64,000 nucleotides of DNA, taken from Pseudomonas extremorientalis (GTDB lineage: Bacteria > Pseudomonadota > Gammaproteobacteria > Pseudomonadales > Pseudomonadaceae). Positions 34,123 to 44,811 of this stretch are shown here, in pieces. The DNA lies in the NCBI RefSeq assembly GCF_001870465.1, contig NZ_MDGK01000017.1, forward strand, positions 372,001 to 436,000. Reading direction: 5' to 3'. The notes beneath the pieces are model-generated. The model saw only the letters and a program-made list of their open reading frames with translations, was not told the origin of the DNA and did no database searches. Both the position numbers and the translations under genes were made by a program. Position 1 is the stretch's first letter, and every line of letters starts with the position of its first letter.

Positions 34123-35382
34123 ATGACCACCCAACCACTGCCTGCCAGCAGTTGGCTGAACGCGCCTGCCCATCACGCCTGGCTCGCTGCCGAAGGCCAG
34201 CGCCTGCTGGCGTTTGCCAAGGCGTCTCGACTGCCCGATGGCTTTGGCAACCTGGACGACAAAGGCCGGCTGCCGGCCGATGCCTGCGCTGAAACCATGA
34301 ACACCGCCCGCATGACTCACAGTTTCGCCATGGCCCACGCCATGGGGTTGCCTGGCTATGCCGAACTGATTGAACACGGGGTTGCCTCCCTCAACGGCCC
34401 GTTGCGCGACAGTGAGCATGGCGGCTGGTTCGCCGCACCCCACGCCGTCGACGGCAACCGTGGCAAGGCCGCGTACCTGCACGCCTTCGTGGCCCTGGCC
34501 GCCAGCTCTGCAGTAGTGGCGGGCGCTCCCGGCGCGCAACACTTGCTGAATGACGCCATCCATATCATCGACCAGTTCTTCTGGAGCGAAGAGGAGGGCG
34601 TGATGCTCGAGTCCTTTGCCCAGGACTGGAGCGGCGTCGAAGCCTATCGCGGCGCCAACAGCAACATGCACGCCACCGAAGCCTTCCTCGCCCTGGCCGA
34701 TGTGACCGGCGATACACGTTGGTTGGACCGTGCGCTGCGGATCGTCGAGCGCGTGATCCATACCCATGCCGCCGGCAACCAGTTCATGGTGATCGAGCAT
34801 TTCGATACAGGCTGGCAACCCTTGCTCGGTTACAACGAAGACAATCCCGCCGATGGCTTCCGCCCCTACGGCATTACCCCCGGCCATGGCTTCGAGTGGG
34901 CGCGGCTGGTGCTGCACCTTGAGGCCGCGCGCCTGCAAGCCGGGCTCGCCACCCCCGAGTGGCTGGTGACCGACGCCAAAGGCCTGTTCGCCAGTGCCTG
35001 CGAGTACGCCTGGGCGGTGGATGGTGCCCCCGGCATCGTCTACACCCTCGACTGGAACCACCGCCCGGTGGTACGCGAGCGCCTGCACTGGACCCACGCC
35101 GAAGCCAGCGCCGCTGCCCAGGCCTTGCTCAAACGCACCGGCGAATCGCATTACGAAACCTGGTACCGGCGCTTCTGGGAATTCTGCGAAACCCACTTCA
35201 TTGACCGCATCAACGGCAGCTGGCACCACGAACTCAGCCCGCATAACCAACCCAGCAGCAAAATATGGGGTGGCAAGCCGGACCTGTACCATGCCTGGCA
35301 AGCGGTAGTGCTGCCTGCACTGCCCTTGGCACCCAGCATGGCCAGTGCCATCGGGGCTGGGCGCTATGTCACCAACTGGTGA
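34123..35382 (+). CDS. AGE-family sugar isomerase/epimerase (probable D-mannose isomerase)
   Basis: Cytoplasmic (alpha/alpha)6-barrel protein of 419 residues, N-acylglucosamine 2-epimerase/YihS family. Catalytic His-containing motifs are seen: GANSNMHATEAFLAL, TPGHGFEWARLVLHLE and WHHELSPHNQPSSKIWGGKPD LYHAWQA (the last in two parts). Relatives interconvert mannose and fructose. It leads the sugar locus, shares its promoter architecture with gtsA, and its last codons form half of that operator. Conversion of an imported hexose is therefore plausible; mannose is inference. Confidence 0.75.
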   Translation: MTTQPLPASSWLNAPAHHAWLAAEGQRLLAFAKASRLPDGFGNLDDKGRLPADACAETMNTARMTHSFAMAHAMGLPGYAELIEHGVASLNGPLRDSEHGGWFAAPHAVDGNRGKAAYLHAFVALAASSAVVAGAPGAQHLLNDAIHIIDQFFWSEEEGVMLESFAQDWSGVEAYRGANSNMHATEAFLALADVTGDTRWLDRALRIVERVIHTHAAGNQFMVIEHFDTGWQPLLGYNEDNPADGFRPYGITPGHGFEWARLVLHLEAARLQAGLATPEWLVTDAKGLFASACEYAWAVDGAPGIVYTLDWNHRPVVRERLHWTHAEASAAAQALLKRTGESHYETWYRRFWEFCETHFIDRINGSWHHELSPHNQPSSKIWGGKPDLYHAWQAVVLPALPLAPSMASAIGAGRYVTNW

Positions 35383-35436
35383 CATTTGTGCATCCCTTTG
35401 TTACCTGCGCCTCAAAAAACCCTGTTTAAACTCCGT
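35368..35436 (+). promoter_or_regulatory. operator/promoter copy 2 (before gtsA)
   Basis: GTCACC-N4-GGTGAC (35368-35383), then ATCCCTTTGTTACCTGCGCC and, 42 bases after the palindrome, TTTAAACTCCG. The palindrome includes the stop codon of the AGE-family gene. Near-identical to the copy at 34024-34092 in motif and spacing. Confidence 0.6.
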
Positions 35437-35486
35437 GCAGCGCAAGCCTAAGACTTGCATGCATAACAACAAGAAAAGGTACTCAG

Positions 35487-36773
35487 ATGAACGCGATTAA
35501 TCGCCTCGCCGTCGCTATTTCCATTGCCTCGTTGTTTCCCCTCAGTGCATTTGCCGCCGACTCGAAAGGGACGGTTGAAGTTGTGCATTGGTGGACCTCG
35601 GGTGGTGAGAAGGCGGCTGTAGATGTCCTGAAGGCCCAAGTTGAGAAAGACGGCTTCACCTGGAAAGACGGTGCCGTCGCAGGTGGCGGTGGCGCCACGG
35701 CCATGACCGTGCTGAAAAGCCGCGCAGTCGCCGGCAACCCGCCAGGCGTTGCCCAGATCAAAGGCCCCGACATCCAGGAATGGGCGTCCACCGGCCTGCT
35801 CGACACCGACGTGCTCAAGGACGTCGCCAAAGAAGAAAAGTGGGACTCCCTGCTCGACAAGAAAGTCTCCGATACCGTGAAGTACGACGGTGACTACGTT
35901 GCCGTACCGGTCAACATCCACCGCGTGAACTGGCTGTGGATCAACCCGGAAGTCTTCAAGAAAGCCGGTATCACCAAGAACCCGACCACCCTGGAAGAAT
36001 TCTACGCCGCTGGCGATAAGCTGAAGAAAGCCGGCTTCATTCCGCTCGCCCATGGTGGCCAGCCTTGGCAGGACAGCACCGTGTTCGAGGCGGTGGTGCT
36101 TTCTGTGATGGGCGCCGATGGCTACAAGAAAGCCCTGGTCGACCTGGATAACGCTGCACTGACCGGCCCGGAAATGGTCAAGGCCCTGACCGAGCTGAAA
36201 AAAGTCGCGACCTACATGGACGCCGACGGCAAAGGCCAGGACTGGAACCTCGAAGCAGGCAAGGTCATCAACGGCAAGGCCGGCATGCAGATCATGGGTG
36301 ACTGGGCCAAGTCCGAATGGACCGCCGCCAAGAAGGTCGCCGGCAAAGACTATGAGTGCGTAGCCTTCCCGGGTACCGACAAAGCCTTCACCTACAACAT
36401 CGACTCCCTGGCGGTGTTCAAGCAGAAAGACAAAGGCACTGCGGCGGGTCAGCAGGACATTGCCAGAGTCGTGCTGGGTGAAAACTTCCAGAAAGTGTTC
36501 AGCATCAACAAGGGTTCGATCCCTGTGCGTAACGACATGCTGAACAAAATGGACTCGTACGGCTTCGACTCCTGCGCCCAGACCGCTGCCAAGGACTTCC
36601 TGGCAGACGCCAAGACCGGCGGCCTGCAGCCAAGCATGGCGCACAACATGGCCACGACCCTGGCGGTGCAAGGTGCATTCTTTGACGTCGTGACCAACTA
36701 CATCAACGACCCGAAAGCCGATCCGGCCGACACCGCCAAGAAACTCGGCGCTGCGATCAAGTCCGCCAAGTAA
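35487..36773 (+). CDS. gtsA: glucose ABC transporter, periplasmic binding protein
   Basis: Periplasmic sugar-binding protein of 428 residues (family 1 SBP). The signal peptide is [20 protein letters not shown] followed by AFAAD, and the mature domain starts [20 protein letters not shown]. In Pseudomonas this is GtsA/GltB, which binds glucose for uptake with GtsBCD. It is followed by gtsB at 81 bp, gtsC, gtsD and oprB, all in one direction. HexR and GltR normally control the cluster; an operator shared with the upstream isomerase gene is seen here. Confidence 0.92.
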   Translation: MNAINRLAVAISIASLFPLSAFAADSKGTVEVVHWWTSGGEKAAVDVLKAQVEKDGFTWKDGAVAGGGGATAMTVLKSRAVAGNPPGVAQIKGPDIQEWASTGLLDTDVLKDVAKEEKWDSLLDKKVSDTVKYDGDYVAVPVNIHRVNWLWINPEVFKKAGITKNPTTLEEFYAAGDKLKKAGFIPLAHGGQPWQDSTVFEAVVLSVMGADGYKKALVDLDNAALTGPEMVKALTELKKVATYMDADGKGQDWNLEAGKVINGKAGMQIMGDWAKSEWTAAKKVAGKDYECVAFPGTDKAFTYNIDSLAVFKQKDKGTAAGQQDIARVVLGENFQKVFSINKGSIPVRNDMLNKMDSYGFDSCAQTAAKDFLADAKTGGLQPSMAHNMATTLAVQGAFFDVVTNYINDPKADPADTAKKLGAAIKSAK

Positions 36774-36854
36774 CGGTTGACCTTATGGGGGGGACTCCCT
36801 TGCCCCCCATAAGGCGTGTTCCTGTAGTCCTTTTTCCCTGTACTGGATTTTCCC

Positions 36855-37763
36855 ATGAGTTCTGTTGCTGTGTTCAGCAAAGCCTCGCCGTTCGATGCAC
36901 TGCAGCGCTGGCTACCCAAACTGGTGCTGGCGCCCAGCATGTTCATCGTGTTGGTGGGCTTCTACGGCTACATCCTGTGGACGTTTGTACTCTCGTTCAC
37001 CAATTCCACGTTCCTGCCAAGCTACAAATGGGCGGGCCTTGCGCAATACGCGCGGTTGTTCGACAACGACCGCTGGTGGGTGGCGAGCAAGAACCTGGCG
37101 GTGTTTGGCGGGATGTTCATCGGCATCACCCTGGTGATCGGGGTGACCCTGGCGATCTTCCTCGACCAGAAAATCCGTCGTGAAGGCTTTATCCGCACCA
37201 TTTACCTGTACCCGATGGCGCTCTCGATGATCGTCACCGGTACGGCCTGGAAATGGCTGCTCAACCCGGGCATGGGCCTGGACAAACTCCTGCGTGACTG
37301 GGGCTGGGAAGGCTTCCGTCTCGACTGGCTGATCGACCCGGACCGCGTGGTCTACTGCCTGGTGATCGCCGCTGTATGGCAAGCCTCGGGCTTTATCATG
37401 GCGATGTTCCTCGCCGGCCTGCGTGGCGTGGATCAGTCGATTATCCGTGCCGCCCAGATCGACGGCGCGAGCCTGCCACGCATCTACTGGAGCGTGGTGC
37501 TGCCCAGCCTGCGTCCGGTGTTCTTCAGTGCGGTGATGATCCTAGCGCACATTGCGATCAAGAGCTTCGACCTGGTGGCGGCAATGACCGCCGGCGGCCC
37601 AGGCTACTCGTCCGACCTGCCTGCCATGTTCATGTACTCGTTCACCTTCAGCCGTGGCCAGATGGGCATGGGTTCGGCCAGTGCGATCCTGATGCTCGGT
37701 GCGATCCTGGCGATCATCGTGCCTTACCTCTACTCCGAGCTGAGGACCAAACGTCATGACTAG
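36855..37763 (+). CDS. gtsB: glucose ABC transporter permease GtsB
   Basis: Inner-membrane permease of 302 residues with six hydrophobic segments and the EAA loop ..AAQIDGASLPRIYWSVVLPSL. Forms the channel with GtsC. Its last eight bases overlap the start of gtsC, indicating translational coupling. Confidence 0.93.
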   Translation: MSSVAVFSKASPFDALQRWLPKLVLAPSMFIVLVGFYGYILWTFVLSFTNSTFLPSYKWAGLAQYARLFDNDRWWVASKNLAVFGGMFIGITLVIGVTLAIFLDQKIRREGFIRTIYLYPMALSMIVTGTAWKWLLNPGMGLDKLLRDWGWEGFRLDWLIDPDRVVYCLVIAAVWQASGFIMAMFLAGLRGVDQSIIRAAQIDGASLPRIYWSVVLPSLRPVFFSAVMILAHIAIKSFDLVAAMTAGGPGYSSDLPAMFMYSFTFSRGQMGMGSASAILMLGAILAIIVPYLYSELRTKRHD

Positions 37764-38601
37764 TCTCGCCTCCAAATCACCTGTCAGCCTGAGTCGCATC
37801 GCGATCTACGCGGTGCTGATCCTTGCCGTGCTGCTGTACCTGGTGCCGCTGGTGGTGATGCTGCTGACCAGCTTCAAAACCCCGGAAGACATCAGCACCG
37901 GCAACCTGCTGAGCTGGCCGACCGTGGTCTCCGGCATCGGCTGGGTCAAGGCCTGGGCCACTGTGGACGGTTACTTCTGGAACTCGATCAAGATCACCGT
38001 TCCGGCCGTACTGATCTCCACCGCCATCGGTGCGTTGAACGGCTATGTGCTGTCGTTCTGGCGCTTCAAAGGCTCGCAGTTGTTCTTCGGCTTGCTGCTG
38101 TTCGGTTGCTTCCTGCCGTTCCAGACCGTGCTGCTGCCGGCGTCGTTCACCCTCGGCAAGATGGGCCTGGCCAGCACCACCACCGGCCTGGTGTTTGTGC
38201 ACGTGGTCTATGGCCTGGCGTTCACCACACTGTTCTTCCGTAACTACTACGTGAGCATCCCGGACGCGCTGATCAAGGCGGCACGCCTGGACGGTGCGGG
38301 TTTCTTTACCATCTTCCGTCAGATCATCCTGCCGATGTCGACGCCGATCATCATGGTCTGCCTGATCTGGCAGTTCACCCAGATCTGGAACGACTTCCTG
38401 TTCGGCGTGGTGTTCTCCAGTGGCGACTCCCAGCCCATCACGGTGGCGCTGAACAACCTGGTCAACACCAGCACCGGGGCCAAGGAATATAACGTGGATA
38501 TGGCGGCGGCGATGATCGCCGGGCTGCCGACCCTGCTGGTCTATGTGATCGCAGGCAAGTATTTCGTGCGCGGCCTCACGGCCGGCGCGGTCAAGGGGTA
38601 A
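37756..38601 (+). CDS. gtsC: glucose ABC transporter permease GtsC
   Basis: Inner-membrane permease of 281 residues with six hydrophobic segments and the EAA motif KAARLDGAGFFTIFRQIILPM. It pairs with GtsB. The gene overlaps gtsB at its start and lies 2 bp before gtsD. Confidence 0.93.
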   Translation: MTSLASKSPVSLSRIAIYAVLILAVLLYLVPLVVMLLTSFKTPEDISTGNLLSWPTVVSGIGWVKAWATVDGYFWNSIKITVPAVLISTAIGALNGYVLSFWRFKGSQLFFGLLLFGCFLPFQTVLLPASFTLGKMGLASTTTGLVFVHVVYGLAFTTLFFRNYYVSIPDALIKAARLDGAGFFTIFRQIILPMSTPIIMVCLIWQFTQIWNDFLFGVVFSSGDSQPITVALNNLVNTSTGAKEYNVDMAAAMIAGLPTLLVYVIAGKYFVRGLTAGAVKG

Positions 38602-38603
38602 TC

Positions 38604-39764
38604 ATGGCTACGCTTGAACTTCGCAATGTAAACAAGACCTATGGCGCCGGCCTGCCCGACACCTTGAAGAACATCGAACTGTCGATCAAGGAAGGCGAGT
38701 TCCTGATCCTGGTCGGCCCTTCAGGGTGCGGCAAATCCACGCTGATGAACTGCATCGCCGGCCTTGAGACCATCACCGGCGGCGCGATCATGATCGGCGA
38801 CCAGGACGTGAGCGGCATGAGCCCCAAGGACCGGGACATCGCCATGGTGTTCCAGTCCTACGCGCTGTACCCGACCATGAGCGTGCGCGAGAACATCGAG
38901 TTCGGCCTCAAGATCCGCAAGATGGCCCAGGCGGATATCGACGCCGAAGTGGCGCGGGTTGCAAAACTGCTTCAGATCGAACACCTGCTCAACCGCAAGC
39001 CGGGCCAGCTCTCCGGCGGCCAGCAACAGCGCGTGGCCATGGGCCGTGCCCTGGCGCGTCGGCCGAAGATCTACCTGTTTGACGAGCCGCTGTCCAACCT
39101 CGACGCCAAGCTGCGCGTCGAGATGCGTACCGAAATGAAGCTGATGCACCAGCGCCTCAAGACCACCACGGTCTACGTGACCCACGACCAGATCGAAGCG
39201 ATGACCCTGGGCGACAAAGTGGCGGTGATGAAGGACGGCATCATCCAACAATTTGGTACGCCGAAAGAAATTTACAACGACCCGGCCAACCTGTTTGTGG
39301 CAAGCTTTATCGGTTCACCTCCCATGAACTTCGTTCCTATGCGCCTAAAACGCAAGGAAGGTCGTTTGGTCGCGCTGCTCGACAGCGGCCAGGCCCGTTG
39401 CGAATTGCCATTAGGCATGAACGACGCAGGTCTGGAGGACCGTGATGTGATTCTGGGCCTGCGCCCGGAGCAGATCGTGTTGGCGGCGGGTGAGGGCAAC
39501 GGCTCGTCGAGCATTCGTGCTGAAGTCCAGGTCACCGAACCGACCGGTCCGGACACCCTGGTGTTCGTGCAGCTCAATGACACCAAGGTCTGCTGCCGTT
39601 TGGCGCCGGATGTGGCGCCCCAGGTCGGCGAGACCCTGACCCTGCAATTTGATCCGGCCAAGGTATTGCTGTTCGACGCCAACACTGGCGAACGCCTAGG
39701 CACTGCTTCTTCATTGCCCGCACAGGGGCATGCCGACAACGTGGCCCAATTCAAAGGCCGCTGA
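38604..39764 (+). CDS. gtsD: sugar ABC transporter ATPase GtsD
   Basis: MalK/UgpC-type ATPase of 386 residues: Walker [11 protein letters not shown] loop [13 protein letters not shown], signature [15 protein letters not shown], Walker [15 protein letters not shown], then a C-terminal TOBE/OB region (about 240-370). It energises uptake through GtsBC. Coupled to gtsC by 2 bp. Confidence 0.94.
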   Translation: MATLELRNVNKTYGAGLPDTLKNIELSIKEGEFLILVGPSGCGKSTLMNCIAGLETITGGAIMIGDQDVSGMSPKDRDIAMVFQSYALYPTMSVRENIEFGLKIRKMAQADIDAEVARVAKLLQIEHLLNRKPGQLSGGQQQRVAMGRALARRPKIYLFDEPLSNLDAKLRVEMRTEMKLMHQRLKTTTVYVTHDQIEAMTLGDKVAVMKDGIIQQFGTPKEIYNDPANLFVASFIGSPPMNFVPMRLKRKEGRLVALLDSGQARCELPLGMNDAGLEDRDVILGLRPEQIVLAAGEGNGSSSIRAEVQVTEPTGPDTLVFVQLNDTKVCCRLAPDVAPQVGETLTLQFDPAKVLLFDANTGERLGTASSLPAQGHADNVAQFKGR

Positions 39765-39848
39765 AGCAGCTAAGTTGTTGTTTCAAATAAAAAAGTAACC
39801 CGCGTTAGATAAAAACAGTTTAATAACAATAAAGACGAGGATGTAGGG

Positions 39849-41195
39849 ATGAAAAAGCAACACAACAACACTCGGCTGATCTGCCAAATGTCAGCTGCAG
39901 CAGCCCTGGTTTTGTCCGCCAATGCGATGGCGGCCGATGCATTCAGTGCTGATTCGAAGTGGATGACCGGCGATTGGGGTGGTGAGCGTACCAAGCTGAT
40001 CGAGCAAGGTATCGACATCAAGGCTGACTACGTTGGGGAGATGGGCTACAACGCCAAGGGCGGTTACAACCACGACAAGACCGGCCGCTACTCTGACCAG
40101 TTCGGACTCGGCGTGGCACTCGACCTGCAAAAACTGTGGGGCTGGGATAACACCCAGGCCAAGATCCAGTTGACCAACCGTAATGGCCAGAACATTTCCA
40201 ACGACCGCATCGGCGATCCGCGTGCCGGTACCTTGAGCTCGTCTCAAGAAGTGTACGGCCGTGGCCATATGGTGCGTCTGACCCAATTCTGGATCCAGCA
40301 CCAGATGTTCGACAACAAGTTGGACGTGAAGCTTGGTTACTTCGGCGAAGGCGAAGACTTCAACACCTTCCCGTGCGACTTCCAGAACCTGTCGTTCTGC
40401 GGTTCGCAAGTGGGTAACTACGTCAACACCTGGTACAACTGGCCGGTCAGTCAGGCCGCGATCCGTGTGAAGTACAACATCACGCCTGAGCTGTATGCGC
40501 AGATCGGTGCGTACAACCAGAACCCCTCGCAGCTCGAGCACGGTAATGGCTTCAAGCTCAGCGGCAGCGGTACCAAGGGCACCGTGATCCCGGTTGAATT
40601 GGTCTGGTCGCCGAAGGTCAACAACCTGCCGGGCGAATACCGTGTGGGTTACTACAAGAGCGCGGCTGATGCCTCTGACGTCCGTGAAGACATCAACGGC
40701 AATGATGCTGCGACCACCCGCGCCGCCTACCGTACCCGCAGCAGCAAGAAAGGCTACTGGTTCGTTGCTCAACAGCAACTCACCACCCATAACGGCGATG
40801 CCTCCCGCGGCCTGAACATCGCGGCCAACGCGACCTTCCACGATAAGGAAACCAACCTGGTCGACAACTATCAGTCGCTCATGCTGGTGTACAAGGGCCC
40901 ATTCGACGCGCGTCCGAAAGATGACGTCGGCATTGGTGTCGCGCGCCTGCACGTCAACGATGACGTGAAGAAAAACTCTGAACTGCTCAACGCCGCCAAT
41001 GGTGTGAGCGACTATGACAATCCTCTCTACACGCCGATCCGTGAGACCGAGTACAACGTTGAACTCAACTACGGTTTCCACGTCACCAACTGGCTGACCG
41101 TGCGTCCTAACCTGCAATACGTTGTCCAGCCTGGCGGCGTGGACAAAGTCGACAACGCGTTGGTGGCGGGCCTGAAAATTCAGTCTACGTTCTAA
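39849..41195 (+). CDS. oprB: carbohydrate-selective porin OprB
   Basis: Outer-membrane porin of 448 residues. The signal peptide ends ANAMAADAF, the mature domain begins SKWMTGDWGGERTKL, and the C-terminus ends in the aromatic outer-membrane sorting residue (LKIQSTF). It lets glucose and related sugars into the periplasm for GtsA. It lies 84 bp after gtsD and is followed by a strong terminator. Confidence 0.93.
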   Translation: MKKQHNNTRLICQMSAAAALVLSANAMAADAFSADSKWMTGDWGGERTKLIEQGIDIKADYVGEMGYNAKGGYNHDKTGRYSDQFGLGVALDLQKLWGWDNTQAKIQLTNRNGQNISNDRIGDPRAGTLSSSQEVYGRGHMVRLTQFWIQHQMFDNKLDVKLGYFGEGEDFNTFPCDFQNLSFCGSQVGNYVNTWYNWPVSQAAIRVKYNITPELYAQIGAYNQNPSQLEHGNGFKLSGSGTKGTVIPVELVWSPKVNNLPGEYRVGYYKSAADASDVREDINGNDAATTRAAYRTRSSKKGYWFVAQQQLTTHNGDASRGLNIAANATFHDKETNLVDNYQSLMLVYKGPFDARPKDDVGIGVARLHVNDDVKKNSELLNAANGVSDYDNPLYTPIRETEYNVELNYGFHVTNWLTVRPNLQYVVQPGGVDKVDNALVAGLKIQSTF

Positions 41196-41233
41196 CGCTG
41201 TTGCGATAAGCTCCTTCTCTCTGTGCGCATTTT

Positions 41234-41262
41234 GCGGGTAGCCATGGCTACCCGCTTTTTTT
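41234..41262 (+). terminator. terminator after oprB
   Basis: GCGGGTAGC, loop CATG, GCTACCCGC, then seven T. Ends the gts-oprB operon before the mutarotase gene. Confidence 0.9.
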
Positions 41263-41297
41263 GGGTCGCACTGTGAAGACAATCAGGACCGTGGCAC

Positions 41298-42143
41298 ATG
41301 CATGAGCAACCGCTGCAACGCTTTTTCAAATCCCTGCGCGAGCGTCCGGTGTTCGCCTGGGAGCGTTTTCAGATGCGTGATGTGTTGGTGATCGATCATC
41401 CGCTGTGCCAGGCGGTGTTCAGTCGCCAGGGCGCGCAATTGCTGCACTTTCAGCCTACCGGCCAGAAACCGTGGTTGTGGTGTGCCGCCAAGTGGCCGCA
41501 AGTCGGCGCCATCCGTGGAGGCGTGCCGGTGTGCTGGCCGTGGTATGGCCGCCACCCGAGTGAAAATGCCTGGCCATCCCATGGCTGGGCGCGCTTGATC
41601 GACTGGAAATTGCTCGACAGCAGCACTGACGACGACGGTGTGCGCCTGCACTGGCAATTGCAGCTGTGTGACTGGCAGGTCGACCTGCACGCGCACCTGG
41701 GCGAAACCTTGGAGCTGCGCCTGAGCACCGAGCATCAGGATGAGTTGCCGTGCCAACTGAGCCATGCATTGCACGCTTACTGGCGTATTGGTCATGTTGA
41801 TGAGATAGCGCTGTCTGGGCTCGACGGTGCGCAAGGTTACGACCAGCTCAACCGGCAGGTCTGCCAGCAGGAGGGTGAGTTGCGGGTAGAAGGCGGTTGC
41901 CAGCGGGTGTTCCAGCACGAAGGCGAATTGCAACTCAAGGACCACGCCTGGCAGCGCGAACTGTGCATCGACACCGGCGACAGCGCCGACACGGTGGTGT
42001 GGCATCCGGGCAGCCGCCCGCTGTTGGGCGTGAGCTTCAACGAGGCGTCGGGGTTTGTGTGCGTGGAGTCGGCGATGGCCGGGGCGAGCCTGGCGCCGGG
42101 GGAGAGGGCGCATTTGAGTTTGCAGGCCAGGGCTGGGGTTTAG
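41298..42143 (+). CDS. D-hexose-6-phosphate mutarotase (YeaD-like)
   Basis: Aldose 1-epimerase-superfamily protein of 281 residues. The YeaD-type core shows GARPxG-like KWPQVGAIRGGVPVCWPWYG, catalytic His in LSHALHAYWRIG, and the acid residue region TVVWHPGSRP. It would speed anomer conversion of glucose-6-phosphate for Zwf. It follows oprB past the terminator and is convergent with hexR across a REP pair. Confidence 0.85.
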   Translation: MHEQPLQRFFKSLRERPVFAWERFQMRDVLVIDHPLCQAVFSRQGAQLLHFQPTGQKPWLWCAAKWPQVGAIRGGVPVCWPWYGRHPSENAWPSHGWARLIDWKLLDSSTDDDGVRLHWQLQLCDWQVDLHAHLGETLELRLSTEHQDELPCQLSHALHAYWRIGHVDEIALSGLDGAQGYDQLNRQVCQQEGELRVEGGCQRVFQHEGELQLKDHAWQRELCIDTGDSADTVVWHPGSRPLLGVSFNEASGFVCVESAMAGASLAPGERAHLSLQARAGV

Positions 42144-42156
42144 CGGGGTGGTTGAT

Positions 42157-42241
42157 GGCCTCATCGGGGGCAAGCCCCCTCCCACATTTTGAATGTATTC
42201 ACAGGTCGAAGTGTGGGAGGGGGCTTGCCCCCGATGAGGCC
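42157..42241. repeat. REPIN in inverted arm order
   Basis: The arms face the other way from the other pairs: GCCTCATCGGGGGCAAGCCC first, a 27-bp spacer with ATTTTGAATGTATTC, then GTGGGAGGGGGCTTGCCCCC with GATGAGGCC. It lies between the mutarotase gene and hexR, both ends being 3' ends of genes. Confidence 0.9.
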
Positions 42242-42265
42242 AGTACAGCCAACACAAAGGCCGGC

Positions 42266-43135
42266 TCAGTTGAATTCATCCCCCACCGGATACCGGCTGT
42301 CATTCAAGCTCTCTTTGATCTTGCGCAAATGCGGCTGGAAATCCACCCCGCGACGCAAGGTCATGCCGGTGGCCAATACGTCCAGCACCGTCAACTGGAT
42401 GATCCGCGAGGTCATCGGCATGTAGATGTCGGTGTCTTCGGGCAGTGGAATGTTCAGGCTCACCGTGCTGGCCTTGGCCAGCGGCGAGTTTTCGGCGGTC
42501 ACGCCCAACACTGAAGCGCCGTTTCCACGGGCGATGCGCGCCACTTCCACCAGCTCACGGGTACGCCCGGTGTAGGAAATGATCACGAACAACTCGCCGG
42601 TGTGTGCCACCGAGGCGATCATGCGCTGCATCAGCACGTCGGCATGGGCGGTGACCGCCAGGTTGAAGCGGAAGAACTTGTGCAGCGCATCCATCGCCAC
42701 CGGGGCCGAAGCGCCCAGGCCGAAGAAGTGGATCTGCCGCGCCTGGATCAACAGGTCCACGGCCTTGCTGATCAGGGCCGGGTCCAGGGCCTGGCAGGCG
42801 CTGTCGAGCGACGCGATGGCGCTGCCAAAGATCTTCTGGGTGTAGGCCTCGGGGTTATCATCGGCTTCCACTGCGCGGCTGACATATGCCGCGCCGCTGG
42901 CCAGGCTTTGCGCCAGCTGCAATTTCAGTTCAGGGTAACCGCTCACGCCGAACGAACGGCAGAAACGGTTGACCGTCGGTTCACTGACCGAGGCGGCCTG
43001 GGCAAGGGCGGCGATGGAGAAGCGGGTCGCCTGCTGCGGGTTGAGCAGGATGACCTCGGCAACTTTTTTCTCGGCCTTGTTCAATTCTTCGAGGCGGTTC
43101 TGGATCTGTTCCAGAAGATTTCGCACGCGGTCCAT
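42266..43135 (-). CDS. hexR: HexR transcriptional repressor
   Basis: RpiR-family regulator of 289 residues: an N-terminal HTH ([20 protein letters not shown]) and a C-terminal SIS sugar-phosphate domain (about 110-240). HexR represses zwf-pgl-eda and other Entner-Doudoroff genes and is released by 2-keto-3-deoxy-6-phosphogluconate. GAAGGA precedes its ATG. It is divergent from zwf across 209 bp that hold a HexR-type palindrome. Confidence 0.93.
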   Translation of the reverse strand: MDRVRNLLEQIQNRLEELNKAEKKVAEVILLNPQQATRFSIAALAQAASVSEPTVNRFCRSFGVSGYPELKLQLAQSLASGAAYVSRAVEADDNPEAYTQKIFGSAIASLDSACQALDPALISKAVDLLIQARQIHFFGLGASAPVAMDALHKFFRFNLAVTAHADVLMQRMIASVAHTGELFVIISYTGRTRELVEVARIARGNGASVLGVTAENSPLAKASTVSLNIPLPEDTDIYMPMTSRIIQLTVLDVLATGMTLRRGVDFQPHLRKIKESLNDSRYPVGDEFN

Positions 43136-43260
43136 TCAGTCTTTCCTTCGGGCGACGATGCAAATTAGGGTGGCAACCAATCGACGAGTGGCCTTTTGCG
43201 GTGGCCTATCCTACTGAGGGTAGCTGAACACCACCACTCGGAATGCGTATTTCGGGAAAA

Positions 43261-43279
43261 TGTTGTGGTTATTACTACA
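43261..43279 (+). promoter_or_regulatory. HexR-type operator before zwf
   Basis: TGTTGT-N7-ACTACA, an inverted repeat fitting the TTGT-N7-8-ACAA type site known for Pseudomonas HexR, 65 bp before the zwf start. It lies in the hexR-zwf divergent region and could act on both. Confidence 0.6.
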
Positions 43280-43344
43280 TTTTTCCTTGAGTGATGCCTT
43301 GAAAAAAGGTATTTGTAGCTTAACTTGATAAAAGAACAAACATC

Positions 43345-44811
43345 ATGCCTTCGATAACCGTAGAACCCTGCACCTTTGCCCTGTTTGGCGCCTTGGGTGA
43401 TCTGGCGCTGCGCAAGTTATTTCCTGCCCTCTATCAACTCGATGGCGCCGCGCTCCTGCACGACGACACGCGCATCCTGGCCCTGGCCCGCGAAGCCGGT
43501 TCCGAGCAACAGCACCTGGCGCACATTGAAAAAGAACTGCGTAAATACGTCGGCAAGGAACTGGACGAAACTATCGCCCAGCGTTTCCTGGCGCGCCTGA
43601 CCTATGTTCACGTCGACTTCATGAAAGCCGATGACTACGTGGCCCTGGCGGAAATCGCCGGCACCGAACAACGCTTGATCGCCTACTTCGCCACACCGGC
43701 GGCGGTGTACGGCGCTATCTGCGAGAACCTGTCCAAGGTCGGCCTGGCGGACAACACCCGCGTGGTGCTGGAGAAACCGATTGGTTCGGACCTGGAGTCC
43801 TCGCGCAAGGTCAACGACGCCGTGGCCCAGTTCTTCCCGGAGAACCGCACCTACCGCATCGACCACTACCTGGGCAAAGAGACCGTCCAGAACCTGATCG
43901 CCCTGCGTTTTGCCAACAGCCTGTTCGAAACCCAGTGGAACCAGAATTACATCTCCCACGTGGAAATCACCGTGGCCGAGCAGGTCGGTATCGAAGGCCG
44001 TTGGGGCTACTTCGACAAGGCCGGCCAGTTGCGCGACATGATCCAGAACCACTTGCTGCAGCTGCTGTGCCTGATCGCCATGGACCCGCCGGCGGACCTG
44101 TCCGCCGACAGCATCCGTGACGAGAAGGTCAAGGTGCTCAAGGCCCTGGCGCCGATCAGCCCGGACGGCCTGACTACCCAGGTGGTGCGCGGTCAGTACA
44201 TCGCTGGCTACAGCGCCGGCAAGCCGGTGCCGGGGTACCTGGAAGAAGAGAACTCCAACACCCAGAGCGACACCGAGACCTTCGTTGCCCTGCGTGCCGA
44301 TATCCGCAACTGGCGTTGGGCCGGGGTGCCGTTCTACTTGCGCACCGGCAAGCGCATGCCGCAGAAGCTGTCGCAGATCGTCATCCACTTCAAGGAACCG
44401 TCCCACTACATCTTTGCCCCCGAGCAGCGCCTGCAGATCAGCAACAAACTGATCATCCGCCTGCAACCGGACGAGGGCATTTCCTTGCGCGTGATGACCA
44501 AGGAGCAGGGCCTGGACAAGGGCATGCAACTGCGCAGCGGCCCGTTGCAATTGAATTTTTCCGACACCTACCGCAGCGCCCGTATCCCGGATGCCTACGA
44601 GCGGTTGTTGCTGGAAGTGATGCGCGGCAATCAGAACCTGTTTGTTCGCAAAGATGAAATCGAAGCCGCGTGGAAGTGGTGTGACCAGCTGATCGCTGGG
44701 TGGAAAAAATCCGGTGATGCGCCCAAGCCGTACGCGGCCGGGTCCTGGGGGCCGATGAGCTCGATTGCACTGATCACGCGGGATGGGAGGTCGTGGTATG
44801 GCGATATCTGA
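43345..44811 (+). CDS. zwf: glucose-6-phosphate 1-dehydrogenase
   Basis: Oxidises glucose-6-phosphate to 6-phosphogluconolactone with NADP, feeding the Entner-Doudoroff path. The 488-residue protein has the nucleotide motif [17 protein letters not shown] and the active-site [14 protein letters not shown]. Its last 14 bases overlap pgl, so the two are translated together. Under HexR control. Confidence 0.96.
   Translation: MPSITVEPCTFALFGALGDLALRKLFPALYQLDGAALLHDDTRILALAREAGSEQQHLAHIEKELRKYVGKELDETIAQRFLARLTYVHVDFMKADDYVALAEIAGTEQRLIAYFATPAAVYGAICENLSKVGLADNTRVVLEKPIGSDLESSRKVNDAVAQFFPENRTYRIDHYLGKETVQNLIALRFANSLFETQWNQNYISHVEITVAEQVGIEGRWGYFDKAGQLRDMIQNHLLQLLCLIAMDPPADLSADSIRDEKVKVLKALAPISPDGLTTQVVRGQYIAGYSAGKPVPGYLEEENSNTQSDTETFVALRADIRNWRWAGVPFYLRTGKRMPQKLSQIVIHFKEPSHYIFAPEQRLQISNKLIIRLQPDEGISLRVMTKEQGLDKGMQLRSGPLQLNFSDTYRSARIPDAYERLLLEVMRGNQNLFVRKDEIEAAWKWCDQLIAGWKKSGDAPKPYAAGSWGPMSSIALITRDGRSWYGDI

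Noticed and set aside
35379..35393. Sigma-54-like TGG...TGC at the gtsA promoter
   Set aside because: It lacks the CAC and TTGC bases, and the duplicate promoter copy at 34035 does not keep the -12 GC.
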